Part shown: piece by piece, positions 25,348-34,455 of the stretch | Position numbering within the stretch: the stretch's first letter is position 1 | How the letters are laid out: the number at the start of each line of letters is the position of its first letter | Assembly (NCBI GenBank): GCA_018780035.1 | Contig: JADMKE010000033.1 | Coordinates: forward strand, 1 to 64,000 | Direction of reading: 5' to 3' | Length of the DNA stretch: 64,000 bases | DNA from: Candidatus Sericytochromatia bacterium | GTDB taxonomy: Bacteria > Cyanobacteriota > Sericytochromatia > UBA7694 | Made by a program: the position numbers and the translations under genes | Notes under the pieces: generated by a model | What the model was told of the DNA's origin: nothing | What the model saw: only the letters and a program-made list of their open reading frames with translations | Database searches by the model: none

Positions 25348-25967
25348 TGTGGCTGCAAATCTCTGCCGGACAAGGGCCCGCTGAATGTGCTTGGGTGGTG
25401 GCCCGCCTGTTTGCATTTATGCAAAAATCTGCCCAAGGCCAAGGACTCAAGCTGGAATTGCTAAAAGCGGATGCTGGCCCCGAGCCAAACACCCTGAATT
25501 CTGCACTGTGCAGTTTAGAGGGCCCCCAGGCTGAAAACTGGGCCCGCTCCTGGCAGGGAAGTATTTTGTGGGTGGGGCAGAGCCCTTTTCGGCCCACCCA
25601 CAAACGCAAGAATTGGTTTGTCGGGATACAGTGTTTTGAACCCGTCACCAGCACCCAACTCAATGAACGCGATTTGCGTTTTGAAAGCCAGCGCAGCAGC
25701 GGCCCTGGTGGGCAAAATGTGAACAAAGTTGAGTCGGCGGTTCGGCTCACCCATTTGCCCAGCGGCCTGAGTGTCTTGGCCCAAGAAGAGCGCTCACAAA
25801 TGCGCAATCGCCAATTGGCTTTGGCTCGGCTTTCAGCGCTGCTGCAAAACCAAGATCAGGCCCGGCAGCAAGCCGCTGAACAGAGCCGCTGGCAGGCGCA
25901 CCATGCCCTGGAGCGCGGCAATCCGGTCAAGCGCTTTCGCGGCAGCCATTTTGAGCTTTTCACTTGA
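25347..25967 (+). CDS. prfH: Peptide chain release factor H (PrfH)
   Basis: A 206-residue release-factor-like protein with the catalytic GGQ loop in SSGPGGQNVNKVESAVRLTHLPSG, needed for peptidyl-tRNA hydrolysis, and a basic C-terminus (HALERGNPVKRFRGSHF) typical of PrfH. It lacks the stop-codon-reading domain of RF1/RF2; the N-terminal 110 residues are the PrfH-specific part (LQISAGQGPAECAWVVARL). PrfH frees peptides from ribosomes with damaged decoding centres so that the partner RtcB can reseal the 16S rRNA (established for the enterobacterial pair; inferred here). Start ATG 25347 overlaps the rtcB stop by one base. Confidence 0.92.
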   Translation: MWLQISAGQGPAECAWVVARLFAFMQKSAQGQGLKLELLKADAGPEPNTLNSALCSLEGPQAENWARSWQGSILWVGQSPFRPTHKRKNWFVGIQCFEPVTSTQLNERDLRFESQRSSGPGGQNVNKVESAVRLTHLPSGLSVLAQEERSQMRNRQLALARLSALLQNQDQARQQAAEQSRWQAHHALERGNPVKRFRGSHFELFT

Positions 25968-25969
25968 AC

Positions 25970-26839
25970 TCATAAAGTGATGTGTTGCCACTGCGCTTGC
26001 TCAGTCTCCGGAATCGCCAAGGCAGGCCAACGGCCTGACTTGGGAAAATGGTGTCCATGTAGAATTTCTCCCAATAAGCTAAAGGCTGGATTGTAAATCA
26101 CCTGAGCGGGAATGGCGATTTCGGGTTCAGGGCTGAGGTGAATCTGATTCTGAGTCTGCCGGGGTTCTCTCTTTTGTTGAGCAGGAACCCGTTGTTCTGC
26201 CCAAGTATCGAGACAAAAATCAAGGGCTATCCCCGCTTGCATCAGGCGCTGGCCAAGGTCAATATCTTCCAACCCCCAGCCTTTAAATTGGGGGTTAAAG
26301 CCACCCACCCGCTCAAAATCTGAACGCCGAATCGCAAAATTCCCACTCCAAAAATAGCGAAATGGATGCAAGATGACATCCCGATGAACCCATAATTCAC
26401 GGGCTTTGACAAAACCAAAACGGTAATCCACTCCCCATACCTGCTGTTCAGGCAACCAATAAGAGGGGCTGACAAAATCCCCATGACTGCCAATATATCC
26501 CCCTATTGCGCGGCGGTCTTTTTCGGCGATTAACGCGGCATATATCCCCAAGCCATGTGGATTAAGCAAGATATCCGAATCCAAAAAAACCAGGCCCCTC
26601 CCATTGCTTTCGCTTGCACCCAAATTTCTCTGTGCAGACAGATTCCCCCGGTGCCTGCTCCAAATATATTTTAAAGCCAATTGTGTCTCAAACGGTTGGG
26701 CACTGATGTGTCCCTGCGCAGAACCATCATCCACAACAATCACCTCGAAGGAGCGGAAACGCTGTTGACAAAGCATCGACAAACAGACTTCAAGATCGGG
26801 TTCTCGTCCAGGTGAAGTTAAAACGACCACACTCAGCAT
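25970..26839 (-). CDS. Family 2 glycosyltransferase
   Basis: A 289-residue GT-A enzyme: SVVVLTSPGREPDLEVCLSML at the start, FEVIVVDDGS (nucleotide-sugar binding), LVFLDSDILL as the DxD motif and a galactosyltransferase-like end VGGFNPQFKGWGLEDIDLGQRLMQAGI. Acceptor and sugar unknown; envelope or exopolysaccharide work is likely. Start is uncertain: ATG 26839 begins a typical GT2 N-terminus, but a GTG at 26857 sits 8 nt after GATAAT, the spacing seen at leaderless genes in this window. Ends 3 bp from the convergent prfH stop. Confidence 0.87.
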   Translation of the reverse strand: MLSVVVLTSPGREPDLEVCLSMLCQQRFRSFEVIVVDDGSAQGHISAQPFETQLALKYIWSRHRGNLSAQRNLGASESNGRGLVFLDSDILLNPHGLGIYAALIAEKDRRAIGGYIGSHGDFVSPSYWLPEQQVWGVDYRFGFVKARELWVHRDVILHPFRYFWSGNFAIRRSDFERVGGFNPQFKGWGLEDIDLGQRLMQAGIALDFCLDTWAEQRVPAQQKREPRQTQNQIHLSPEPEIAIPAQVIYNPAFSLLGEILHGHHFPKSGRWPALAIPETEQAQWQHITL

Positions 26840-26961
26840 GTTCTGTCTGGGTTCCACGTTCAAAAATTATCTCAGTTCAAGCTATTCAAACCATGCAAGC
26901 AGGGATTAAAATCCTAGTATAGAATACTGTAGCAATTCAACGATTTAAAAGCGAGGCGCTG

Positions 26962-27768
26962 ATGAGTTCCAATCCCATTTTGCCCAAAACTTTCGCGGCC
27001 TATGTTCAGCCCCTTCATCCCCGTAAAAACTATACCTCTGGCAGTGATGGCCAATCGGGCCTAAGTGCGGATGAAAGCAAACGGGTCAAAGCGGATATCG
27101 CCATCTCTAAACACCTCAGCAAAGCCGAAAAAGCTGAAGCTGTTGAATTGGTAGATAAGACCCGAGAAATGACGGTTGCAGCGCTTAAAAATGATGGCAA
27201 AGTAGATGCCAAGGAATGCCAGGCCATGTTAAATCTGGCCAAACACGATTTGCCCAACACGCCACCAGCGAAGGGCCGCGCCACCCCAAGCTTGAATCTA
27301 TCTGATTTAAACAACCATAAAGGCACCACCTGTGAGCGCAGTGAATTCTTTCACGTGGCAGCCGGTACCAGTTATGCCCCCAAAAACACCAGCCTGCAAG
27401 GGGGGACAAAAGACAGTATTGGTAATCCTCTCAAGCCTCACACCCTTGAAAATGTGCTGGCAAATATCAAAAAAGGCAAAACGGGGCCGGATAATTATGT
27501 CGCCATAGCGATGGATTCGGCACTTTACCAGGTCGGAAAATCCCCCCTTAATTACGGGGATGTCTTTCGCATCCCCGAATTGGAAGCGATTTACAAAACC
27601 TCCCCCATTTATTTTGCTCTCGTAGACAATGGAGGGGCATTTAAAGGCACTGATGGCGGAAAAGTAGATATTTGCTGTGAAAGTTCTTATACCCCCGGTG
27701 TCAATCAAAGCTTAAGCCTACATAAGGTTTTGGGAGCCGATGGAAAACAGGTAAACGTAGGCGATTAA
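26962..27768 (+). CDS. Unknown protein with a 3D-like (double-psi barrel) domain
   Basis: A 268-residue protein. The C-terminal part (about 165-245) has the layout of the 3D domain found in MltA-type and other cell-wall proteins: an Asp in AIAMDSALYQVG, the motif FALVDNGGAFKGTDGG and a third Asp in KVDICCES, with a preceding F-R-I-P-E segment. This suggests a peptidoglycan-related or polysaccharide-binding role (inference). The middle holds a loose EF-hand-like stretch (KNDGKVDAKEC). No signal peptide is seen, which is odd for a wall enzyme. GAGG lies 7 nt before ATG 26962. The next gene starts 1 bp after its stop. Confidence 0.7.
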   Translation: MSSNPILPKTFAAYVQPLHPRKNYTSGSDGQSGLSADESKRVKADIAISKHLSKAEKAEAVELVDKTREMTVAALKNDGKVDAKECQAMLNLAKHDLPNTPPAKGRATPSLNLSDLNNHKGTTCERSEFFHVAAGTSYAPKNTSLQGGTKDSIGNPLKPHTLENVLANIKKGKTGPDNYVAIAMDSALYQVGKSPLNYGDVFRIPELEAIYKTSPIYFALVDNGGAFKGTDGGKVDICCESSYTPGVNQSLSLHKVLGADGKQVNVGD

Positions 27769-27769
27769 A

Positions 27770-28390
27770 GTGGAAAAGCCTCTCATTGATACTACCCCTG
27801 TCACTCTCAAGGTTTCTGGTACCCTGAGTTTACATGCCCTGATACAACCCCAAGCCTGTGGTGCGGTGCTGATCAATGGCCATGTCCATGTCGGGCTGAG
27901 CAAAGCCGTGGACAAAGCCCTGGGCTTTTTGCCCTGGCTGATTCGCACCCAGATCAAAGGGGGTCTGATTCAGCGCCGCCTGGAAGGCACCCGCTTTCAC
28001 TTTGTGATTCCCAATCTCTTTACCCTGATTACCGATGTCTCATCGGAGGGGGTTCTTAACCTCGAAAAGCGCTACCATATCCCGCTTGTGAGGCCCATTG
28101 CCCAAAATGAAACCCATGGCATTTTTAAGGCCTTTGGCAAAGGACTGGCTGAAAGTGGACTTAAGCCTTACGATCCTGAACATATCGACGTCTTTTTATC
28201 GGGTTTGCGCCGCAAAGATCAGGGCAATTTGCCATTTTTGGCGCTGTTTGAAGGCAAAGGCATTCACACAACTGAGCGTCAAACCCCTTCTGTCGAAGGG
28301 CTTGAACTCCAGGATTTGCGGGTCTCCCAAGACAAAGCCGGCGATCTTTTGATCGAATTTGATGCCAAAGGCCGCTTGCAAGGGCATTAA
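27770..28390 (+). CDS. Unknown protein
   Basis: A 206-residue protein of unrecognised family with alternating strands and short helices (TPVTLKVSGTLSLHALIQPQ; HFVIPNLFTLITDVSSEGVL; DLRVSQDKAGDLLIEFDAKGRL). The ending resembles lipid-binding, tubular beta folds such as DUF2993, but the similarity is weak. Start GTG 27770 lies one base after the stop of the 3D-like gene, so the two are probably co-transcribed. No signal peptide. Confidence 0.55.
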   Translation: MEKPLIDTTPVTLKVSGTLSLHALIQPQACGAVLINGHVHVGLSKAVDKALGFLPWLIRTQIKGGLIQRRLEGTRFHFVIPNLFTLITDVSSEGVLNLEKRYHIPLVRPIAQNETHGIFKAFGKGLAESGLKPYDPEHIDVFLSGLRRKDQGNLPFLALFEGKGIHTTERQTPSVEGLELQDLRVSQDKAGDLLIEFDAKGRLQGH

Positions 28391-28475
28391 TTGGCGTATG
28401 AGCGGGCCTTCTCCCCCCTCAGCCCTGTTCAATGGTAAAATGCCAGAGTAAAATTCGCGAAAGGCAAAAACTGCC

Positions 28476-29009
28476 ATGCATCCGCTGCTTGAGCGCCTCC
28501 AAAGCCAGTTTGGCGATAATATCCTCGAAACCACCGAGGGCCGGGACATGCCCGTGGCCCTGTGTAAAAAAGATGTGGCTTTAAAAGTCTTGCAATTTCT
28601 GCGCGACGATCCTGAGATGGATTTTAATCTTCTGACCGATCTCAGCGCTGTCGACTACCTCAATTTCCCTGTCAAAAAAGTTCAACGCTATGAAGTGGTT
28701 TATCACCTGCACTCCCTCGACAAAGGTCACCGGCTGCGCCTCAAGGTGCCCGTGGGTGCTGCAGATTTAAACGTCGACACCGCGATTTCGCTTTGGAAAA
28801 CCGCCAATTGGCTCGAACGCGAAGTCTGGGACATGTACGGCATTCAGTTTAAGGGCCATCCCAATCTCAAGCGCATCCTCAACCACATTGAATTTGAGGG
28901 CCACCCCCTGCGCAAAGATTACCCGATCGAAAAACGACAGGTCTTAACCGTCAACGATTCATTGATGGATGAAATGGACAAACGCCTGAAAGAAAAGGGG
29001 CTGAAATAA
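28476..29009 (+). CDS. nuoC: NADH-quinone oxidoreductase subunit C (NuoC)
   Basis: The 30-kDa-subunit family of complex I, part of the connecting Q-module. The 177 residues contain the signature ANWLEREVWDMYGIQFKGHPNLKRIL and IEFEGHPLRKDYP. It is a separate NuoC, not the NuoCD fusion of enterobacteria. Its stop overlaps the nuoD start (TAATG). Two TAAAAT boxes at 28436 and 28449 lie upstream and one may be the operon -10. No nuoA or nuoB precedes it; the upstream gene is unrelated. Confidence 0.96.
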   Translation: MHPLLERLQSQFGDNILETTEGRDMPVALCKKDVALKVLQFLRDDPEMDFNLLTDLSAVDYLNFPVKKVQRYEVVYHLHSLDKGHRLRLKVPVGAADLNVDTAISLWKTANWLEREVWDMYGIQFKGHPNLKRILNHIEFEGHPLRKDYPIEKRQVLTVNDSLMDEMDKRLKEKGLK

Positions 29010-30241
29010 TGCAGCGGATCAACGAACTCCATCCTGTCAACCAAGATTTTGAGCCTGAGTTTTACCAAGATCTTCACACCGACTTGATGTTTCTCAACCT
29101 CGGGCCCTCTCACCCCGCCAGCCACGGCACCCTGCGTACCTTGGTGGCCCTTGATGGCGAGACGATTATGTCTGCCGTCTGTGAAATTGGCTATTTGCAC
29201 AGGGGCTTTGAAAAAACCGCCGAAAACCGCACCTATGATCAGGTGATCCCCTATACCGACCGCCTGAATTATGTCTCAGCGATCATGAACAATGTCGGCT
29301 TTGCCAAGGCAGTAGAAGCCCTGATTGGCGTGGAAATCACCCCCCGCTGCATGGGCCTGCGTGTGATTGTGAGTGAGTTGATGCGAATTGTTGATCACCT
29401 GGTTTGCATTGGTGCCAATTTGGTGGATATTGGCGCTTTGACCAATTTCTGGTATTTGTTTAATAAACGCGAACAGCTTTATGATATCCTCGACAAACTC
29501 ACTGGGGCCCGCTTAACCAACAGTTTTACCCGCATTGGTGGTCTGGCCCGTGATACCTATCCGGGTTTTGAAGACGAAGTGTTGCATGTACTCAAAGAAT
29601 TTGAAATTGCCGTGTTGGACGTGCTCAAATTGGTGGCCCGCAACAAGATCTTCCTCTCCCGCACCCAGGGTGTGGGCATTATTTCTCAAGCCGATGCGCT
29701 GAGTTATGGCTTTACAGGTCCCTGTCTGCGTGCCACGGGCATTCCCTATGACCTGCGCAAGGAATTTCCCTATTACGGCTACGAAAACTACCAATTTGAA
29801 GTGCCTGTCGGCGAAGTGGGAGACACCTACGATCGCATCATGGTGCGCTTTGAAGAGATCACCCAGAGCATTAAAATTGTGCGTCAGGCCCTCAAGGTTT
29901 TGCCCGGTGGCCCAATCAACAGCGATGATAAACGTGTCTCGCTGCCGCCCAAGGATCAGACCTATGTGAATATCGAAGGGCTGATCAACCACTTCAAACA
30001 TATCTATGAAGGCATCAAAATCCCACCGGGAGAGTTTTACGATGCCACCGAAGCCGCCAATGGCGAGCTTGGCTTTTATATCGTCTCTGATGGCAGCGGT
30101 AATCCCTACCGGGTGCGCTGCCGTCCACCCTGTTTCACCATTTTTTCGGCCTATCCCGACCTGATTGAAGGCGGCTTAATTGCCGATGCCATCGCCACTT
30201 TGGGCAGCATCAATATTATTGCCGGGGAGTTGGAGCGTTAA
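29009..30241 (+). CDS. nuoD: NADH-quinone oxidoreductase subunit D (NuoD)
   Basis: The 49-kDa subunit of complex I, lining the quinone site with NuoB. The 410-residue product has LNLGPSHPASHGTLRTLVALDGE, IGYLHRGFEKTAENRTYDQVIPYTDRLNYVS and the C-terminal RPPCFTIFSAYPDLIEGGLIADAIATLGS. Length fits the family (about 390-420). Starts inside the nuoC stop and is directly followed by nuoE. Confidence 0.97.
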   Translation: MQRINELHPVNQDFEPEFYQDLHTDLMFLNLGPSHPASHGTLRTLVALDGETIMSAVCEIGYLHRGFEKTAENRTYDQVIPYTDRLNYVSAIMNNVGFAKAVEALIGVEITPRCMGLRVIVSELMRIVDHLVCIGANLVDIGALTNFWYLFNKREQLYDILDKLTGARLTNSFTRIGGLARDTYPGFEDEVLHVLKEFEIAVLDVLKLVARNKIFLSRTQGVGIISQADALSYGFTGPCLRATGIPYDLRKEFPYYGYENYQFEVPVGEVGDTYDRIMVRFEEITQSIKIVRQALKVLPGGPINSDDKRVSLPPKDQTYVNIEGLINHFKHIYEGIKIPPGEFYDATEAANGELGFYIVSDGSGNPYRVRCRPPCFTIFSAYPDLIEGGLIADAIATLGSINIIAGELER

Positions 30242-30778
30242 ATGTCCGAAAACTCAACAGCTATTACCGGAGTTCAGACCATGCCTTTTACGTCCGAGCA
30301 GCAAACGCGCTTTGAAAAAGCCGTTGCCAAATACCCCCACAAACAGGCGGCGTTGCTGACCTGTCTCTGGATCGCCCAGGAAATCGACGGGTATATCACG
30401 ACCGCCGCGATGGAGTATATCGCTCAATTGTTGGAGATTCCCCCCAGCCACGTGATCAGCGTTCTGACCTTTTATTCGATGTACCAGACCGAGCCGATTG
30501 GCAAATACCATATCCAGGTCTGCCACACCTTGTCCTGTGCCTTGGCGGGCGCAGAAAAGATCATTTCCCACTTGGAAAATCGCCTGGGCATAGAAGCGGG
30601 TGAGACCACCGAAGACCAGCTCTTTACCCTGACCCGTGTGGAGTGTTTGGCCTCCTGTGGCACAGGCCCCATGTGCCAGGTCAACCGCAGCTTTCACGAA
30701 AATTTGACCCCCGAAAAAATCGATGCCCTGCTCGACACCCTGAAAAAAGAAGGCGCTGCCCATGGCCCCCAAAGTTAA
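30242..30778 (+). CDS. nuoE: NADH-quinone oxidoreductase subunit E (NuoE)
   Basis: The 24-kDa [2Fe-2S] subunit of the NADH-dehydrogenase module. 178 residues with the four cluster cysteines in CHTLSC and in CLASCGTGP, and the helical N-terminal SALLTCLWIAQEI-like region (QAALLTCLWIAQEIDGYIT). It carries a 15-residue Ser/Thr-rich N-terminal extension. ATG 30242 directly follows the nuoD stop, and its 3' end overlaps nuoF by 17 bp. Cyanobacterial photosynthetic NDH-1 lacks this subunit. Confidence 0.96.
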   Translation: MSENSTAITGVQTMPFTSEQQTRFEKAVAKYPHKQAALLTCLWIAQEIDGYITTAAMEYIAQLLEIPPSHVISVLTFYSMYQTEPIGKYHIQVCHTLSCALAGAEKIISHLENRLGIEAGETTEDQLFTLTRVECLASCGTGPMCQVNRSFHENLTPEKIDALLDTLKKEGAAHGPQS

Positions 30779-32030
30779 AATTCTCAGCAATTATTTTGGC
30801 ATAGATCAGGCCTGGACCTACGATTTTTACACAGGCCATGGGGGTTACGAAACCGCCAAAAAAGTCCTGGTCGAAAAACAGCCCGACGAAGTCACCGCTG
30901 AGGTCAAAGCCTCTGGTTTGCGTGGACGTGGGGGTGCCGGTTTTCCCGCAGGCATGAAGTGGAGCTTTTTGGCCAAACCCGAAGGGGTGCCCCGCTATCT
31001 CACCGTCAATGCCGACGAAAGTGAACCTGGCACCTTCAAAGACCGGGCGATTCTGGAATGGGATCCCCACATGTTAATTGAAGGCATCTTGATCGCCAGT
31101 TATGCCTTGGGCGTGCATCAGGCTTTCGTGTATATTCGCGGGGAGTTTCACCTGCCCGAAGTGCATCTCTCCCAAGCCGTCGAAGAGGCTTATGCCAAAG
31201 GGGTGATCGGCGAAAAATGTCTCGGCACGGATTATAAATTGGATATTGTTGTGCACCGCGGGGCGGGCGCCTATATCTGCGGCGAAGAGACCGCCCTGCT
31301 GGAATCGCTCGAAGGCAAACGCGGCTATCCCCGTCTCAAGCCGCCCTTTCCTGCTGTCTCGGGCCTGTTTGGCTGCCCCACGATTATCAACAACGTTGAA
31401 ACCATTGCCAATGTGCCCTGGATTTTGGCCAATGGCGGCGCAGCTTATGCTGCTTTGGGCACCGAAAAAAGCCCCGGCACGCGCCTGTTCAGCATCAGTG
31501 GCCACGTCAACAAACCCGGTGTTTACGAAGAAGAACTCGGCATCCCTTTGATGACCCTGATCAACGAAAATGGCGGTGGCGTACGCGGCGGCAAAAAGCT
31601 CAAAGCCGTGATTCCAGGCGGTTCTTCGACCCCTGTTTTGACGCCCACTGAATGTGAAACCATTACCATGGACTACGAGGCCTTGGCCGCAGCAGGCACC
31701 ATGTTTGGCTCTGCTGGGATTATCGTGATGGACGAAGACACCTCGATGGTCGAAGTGATTGTCAATTTATTGCATTTTTACGCCCACGAATCCTGTGGCC
31801 AGTGCAGTCCCTGCCGCGAGGGCACGGGTTGGTTGCACCGCACCATGAAACAGTTGCTCAAAGGCCAAGGCACAGCGGATGATGTGGAAAAGATCCTGGA
31901 TATTGCCAATCAAATGGAAGGCCGCACAGTTTGTCCCCTGGCTGCTGCTGCCACCATGCCTACCCGCAGCTATTTGACCAAATTCCGCTCTGAGTTTGAA
32001 GCACTTTTGCCCAAGCTGGCTGGGGTTTAA
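30762..32030 (+). CDS. nuoF: NADH-quinone oxidoreductase subunit F (NuoF)
   Basis: The 51-kDa flavoprotein subunit that oxidises NADH. The 422 residues show the FMN/NAD site GLRGRGGAGFPAGMKW, NADESEPGTFKDR, the GAGAYICGEETALLESLEGKRG segment and the [4Fe-4S] ligands in SCGQCSPCREGT plus the later Cys of GRTVCPLA. Last gene of nuoCDEF; the next gene is on the other strand 5 bp away, so nuoG and all membrane subunits must be elsewhere in the genome. Confidence 0.97.
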   Translation: MAPKVKILSNYFGIDQAWTYDFYTGHGGYETAKKVLVEKQPDEVTAEVKASGLRGRGGAGFPAGMKWSFLAKPEGVPRYLTVNADESEPGTFKDRAILEWDPHMLIEGILIASYALGVHQAFVYIRGEFHLPEVHLSQAVEEAYAKGVIGEKCLGTDYKLDIVVHRGAGAYICGEETALLESLEGKRGYPRLKPPFPAVSGLFGCPTIINNVETIANVPWILANGGAAYAALGTEKSPGTRLFSISGHVNKPGVYEEELGIPLMTLINENGGGVRGGKKLKAVIPGGSSTPVLTPTECETITMDYEALAAAGTMFGSAGIIVMDEDTSMVEVIVNLLHFYAHESCGQCSPCREGTGWLHRTMKQLLKGQGTADDVEKILDIANQMEGRTVCPLAAAATMPTRSYLTKFRSEFEALLPKLAGV

Positions 32031-32035
32031 TCGGG

Positions 32036-32740
32036 TCACTTTTCTAGATTGAACCAAAATTCACCATTTTCCAGGTTGAGATAGCGACAGAGCAAAGGCT
32101 GTTTTCCCTCCGCTTTGCGCCAGGGAGAGCGCGCCAGACATTCGTTCATCGGCAGGCGATATCCCTTTTCGTCGAGATACTTAAACTCTGACTCTGCGTT
32201 TTCGATAGCTATCAGGGCTTTTTTTTGGCAGGGATTGAGTTCCAATTTTCCTTGACAGGGTGAATGTGGATGGGGAAGGAACCAAAAGGGCTGCCCGTGA
32301 AATTCCAATAGTAGATGCTCAGCTGTGGGCGGTTTGCTGCGGATGCCCCATTGGGGGTGTAAATAAGGCGTAATCCAGAAATTGAGCCCTGTACCAATGA
32401 GATAGGCCAGCAGATCTTTCCAATCAAAGGTCGCACCCAAGATGATTTCCCCCCATGAGTTGGGGGCCAAGTCCAGCCTCTCAGCCAAGTGAAAATACTG
32501 CCCCATTTCAACCAAACAGGCAAAAACCAACAGGGCTAGGCTCAACCATTGGGCTGAAGCTTGGAGAAAGATCCGCACACAGGCGTACATCAGCAGCATC
32601 ACCAGAACATCGCCCCCAAAAAAGCGGATCACCGGATCGTGAAAAAAACGGGCGATGCCGTATTCCACAGCAAAAACAAGCACTGTCGTAATCAGGGCTG
32701 GGGCTGAAAAGCAAAGATAAAACCAAGGCCGGGAAATCAT
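32036..32740 (-). CDS. DUF2809-type membrane protein
   Basis: A 234-residue protein with four hydrophobic helices in the first 130 residues (FYLCFSAPALITTVLVFAVEYG; FFGGDVLVMLLMYACVRIFL; WLSLALLVFACLVEMGQYF; DLLAYLIGTGLNFWI), the layout of DUF2809 proteins, followed by a soluble C-terminal region of about 100 residues that the family usually lacks. Function of DUF2809 is unknown. Convergent with nuoF. Confidence 0.72.
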   Translation of the reverse strand: MISRPWFYLCFSAPALITTVLVFAVEYGIARFFHDPVIRFFGGDVLVMLLMYACVRIFLQASAQWLSLALLVFACLVEMGQYFHLAERLDLAPNSWGEIILGATFDWKDLLAYLIGTGLNFWITPYLHPQWGIRSKPPTAEHLLLEFHGQPFWFLPHPHSPCQGKLELNPCQKKALIAIENAESEFKYLDEKGYRLPMNECLARSPWRKAEGKQPLLCRYLNLENGEFWFNLEK

Positions 32741-32882
32741 CTGCGGTGGCTTTCTGGTTGAAAAGGCTGTTCTTTAGCTTAGCGCAAATTCGCACAAATC
32801 GCAGTTAGATTTGATCTCGGAACAATCTCTCTGCCAAAGCAGTCTTGTGAAAATCCAGCTCAAAACAGGAAACACATTCACC

Positions 32883-33692
32883 ATGAATCATCCCCTCAAA
32901 GCCTTATCCCTGCTCACGTCTGTTTTTGCCCTTTGTCTAACTTCCTGTTCTGCTCCGACTTTACCCATCCCCCAGAGTTCTCCCACACCCTCTCCAGCCC
33001 AGCCGTCTTCTTCTCCCCCTGCATCCCTTTCGCCAGCCTTTATCTATCTGGTACTGCCTCTCGCGACTGAAGCAATCGGCTTTGGACTCAAAAGTCCGAT
33101 TGTTTTCAGCATTGCTGCCTGTTCCACTTTGGGGGAGGCCAACTCAGAAGCCCCGGCTTTGAAACCCTGTGCTTCTGGAGAAAAAAACTTGTTGGAAAAG
33201 ACCGTGAGCAGCGAAACCGTTCAAGGGGCTGTGATTTTCAAAGTGCCTGGACTCAAAATCGGAGACACAATTGAAGTGAGTGGTTCGGGCCATGATCGCG
33301 GGCAATGTAACCAGATCAGCGGCAGAAAAACCTTCAAAATTGAAGAAGCGGTGGTTCAACTCAATGGATTTCTCTGGGCCACGACCGATCTGGGCTGTGT
33401 GTTTAAAGCCACCTTGATGGGAAAAATCCTGGATCGCAATCAATTGCCGATCGCAAATGCCAAAATTGAAGCCAAGTCACTCAATGCTTCTGTCGCGTAT
33501 CAAGAGACGGTTGTTGCTGATGCTGAAGGCCGCTACCAGCTCAAGAATGTCCCCGAAAATGTGGCAGTGGAAATCGCTGTCAGCAAATCGGGTTACCTGA
33601 CCCAAATCCAGAAAAAAGTCATCCTGCCAGGGAAAAACGAACCGCCCCAGACGGTCAGTGATGTGGATTTTATCCTGCCCAGTGATTCTTAA
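32883..33692 (+). CDS. Lipoprotein with CarboxypepD-regulatory-like domain
   Basis: A 269-residue lipoprotein (signal [22 protein letters not shown], lipobox LTSC) with a Pro/Ser-rich linker, a middle beta domain holding four cysteines that may form disulfides ([32 protein letters not shown]), and a C-terminal carboxypeptidase-regulatory-like module ([21 protein letters not shown] ... [12 protein letters not shown]). That module is related to those in the lipoproteins at 10857, 17242 and 19257. ATG 32883 is chosen because it begins the signal peptide. Function unknown. Confidence 0.82.
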
Positions 33693-33720
33693 TCTGATAG
33701 ATTGTTTTGGAGATCACCCC

Positions 33721-34404
33721 ATGTACACCCTTTACATTGCCAACAAAAACTATTCTTCTTGGTCTTTGCGCCCCTGGATTCTCCTGAGTGAACTGCAGAT
33801 CCCCTTTGAAGAAGTGCTGGTGCCTTTTACACCAGACTGGCAACCGACTGACTTTTTGCGCTTTTCTCCCACCGGCAAGGTGCCTTGCTTACAAAGCGAA
33901 AACGAAGTCATTTGGGAATCTTTGGCGATTGTGGAGTTTCTGGCAGAAAACCATGCAGGCATTTGGCCCGAAAACAAATACACCCGTGCCTGGGCCCGCT
34001 CAGCCGCTTCAGAAATGCACGCGGGTTTTGCTGCCTTGCGCCAGATCTGCAGTATGAATTGTGGCCTGCGGGTGGCATTACAATCTCTTCCCCCTGAATT
34101 GGAAAAAGACCTAAAACGCCTCGAAGCCCTCTGGACAGAAGGCCTCACACGTTGGGGAGGTCCCTTTTTAACCGGTGCCAGCTTTAACGCTGTAGACGCC
34201 TTTTTCTGCCCGGTGGCCTTTCGCATTCAAAGTTATGGCCTGCAAGTGAGCCCCCTTGCCCTGGCTTATGCGGAGCACCTGCGCCAATTGCAAGGGATGC
34301 AGGCTTGGTACCAAGCGGGTTTGGCTGAGCCCTGGCGCGATCCAAGCCATGAAGCCGAAGTCTTGCAATTGGGAAGCATCGTGGCAGATTTGCGGCTGGC
34401 TTGA
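33721..34404 (+). CDS. Glutathione S-transferase family protein
   Basis: A 227-residue GST: thioredoxin-like N-terminal domain (MYTLYIANKNYSSWSLRPWILLSELQIPFEEVLVPF, FSPTGKVPCL with the cis-Pro, WESLAIVEFLAE) and an all-helical C-terminal domain (GGPFLTGASFNAVDAFFCPVAFRI with the N-capping motif). The NYSSW/SLRPW active-site region matches the bacterial zeta/YfcF-like GSTs. Substrate unknown. ATG 33721 follows TTGGAG; it starts 28 bp after the lipoprotein gene. Confidence 0.92.
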   Translation: MYTLYIANKNYSSWSLRPWILLSELQIPFEEVLVPFTPDWQPTDFLRFSPTGKVPCLQSENEVIWESLAIVEFLAENHAGIWPENKYTRAWARSAASEMHAGFAALRQICSMNCGLRVALQSLPPELEKDLKRLEALWTEGLTRWGGPFLTGASFNAVDAFFCPVAFRIQSYGLQVSPLALAYAEHLRQLQGMQAWYQAGLAEPWRDPSHEAEVLQLGSIVADLRLA

Positions 34405-34455
34405 TTCTCTGTTTGGTTTGTTCGGAGAACCTCTCCTAACTCCCCAAGCCCGTGT

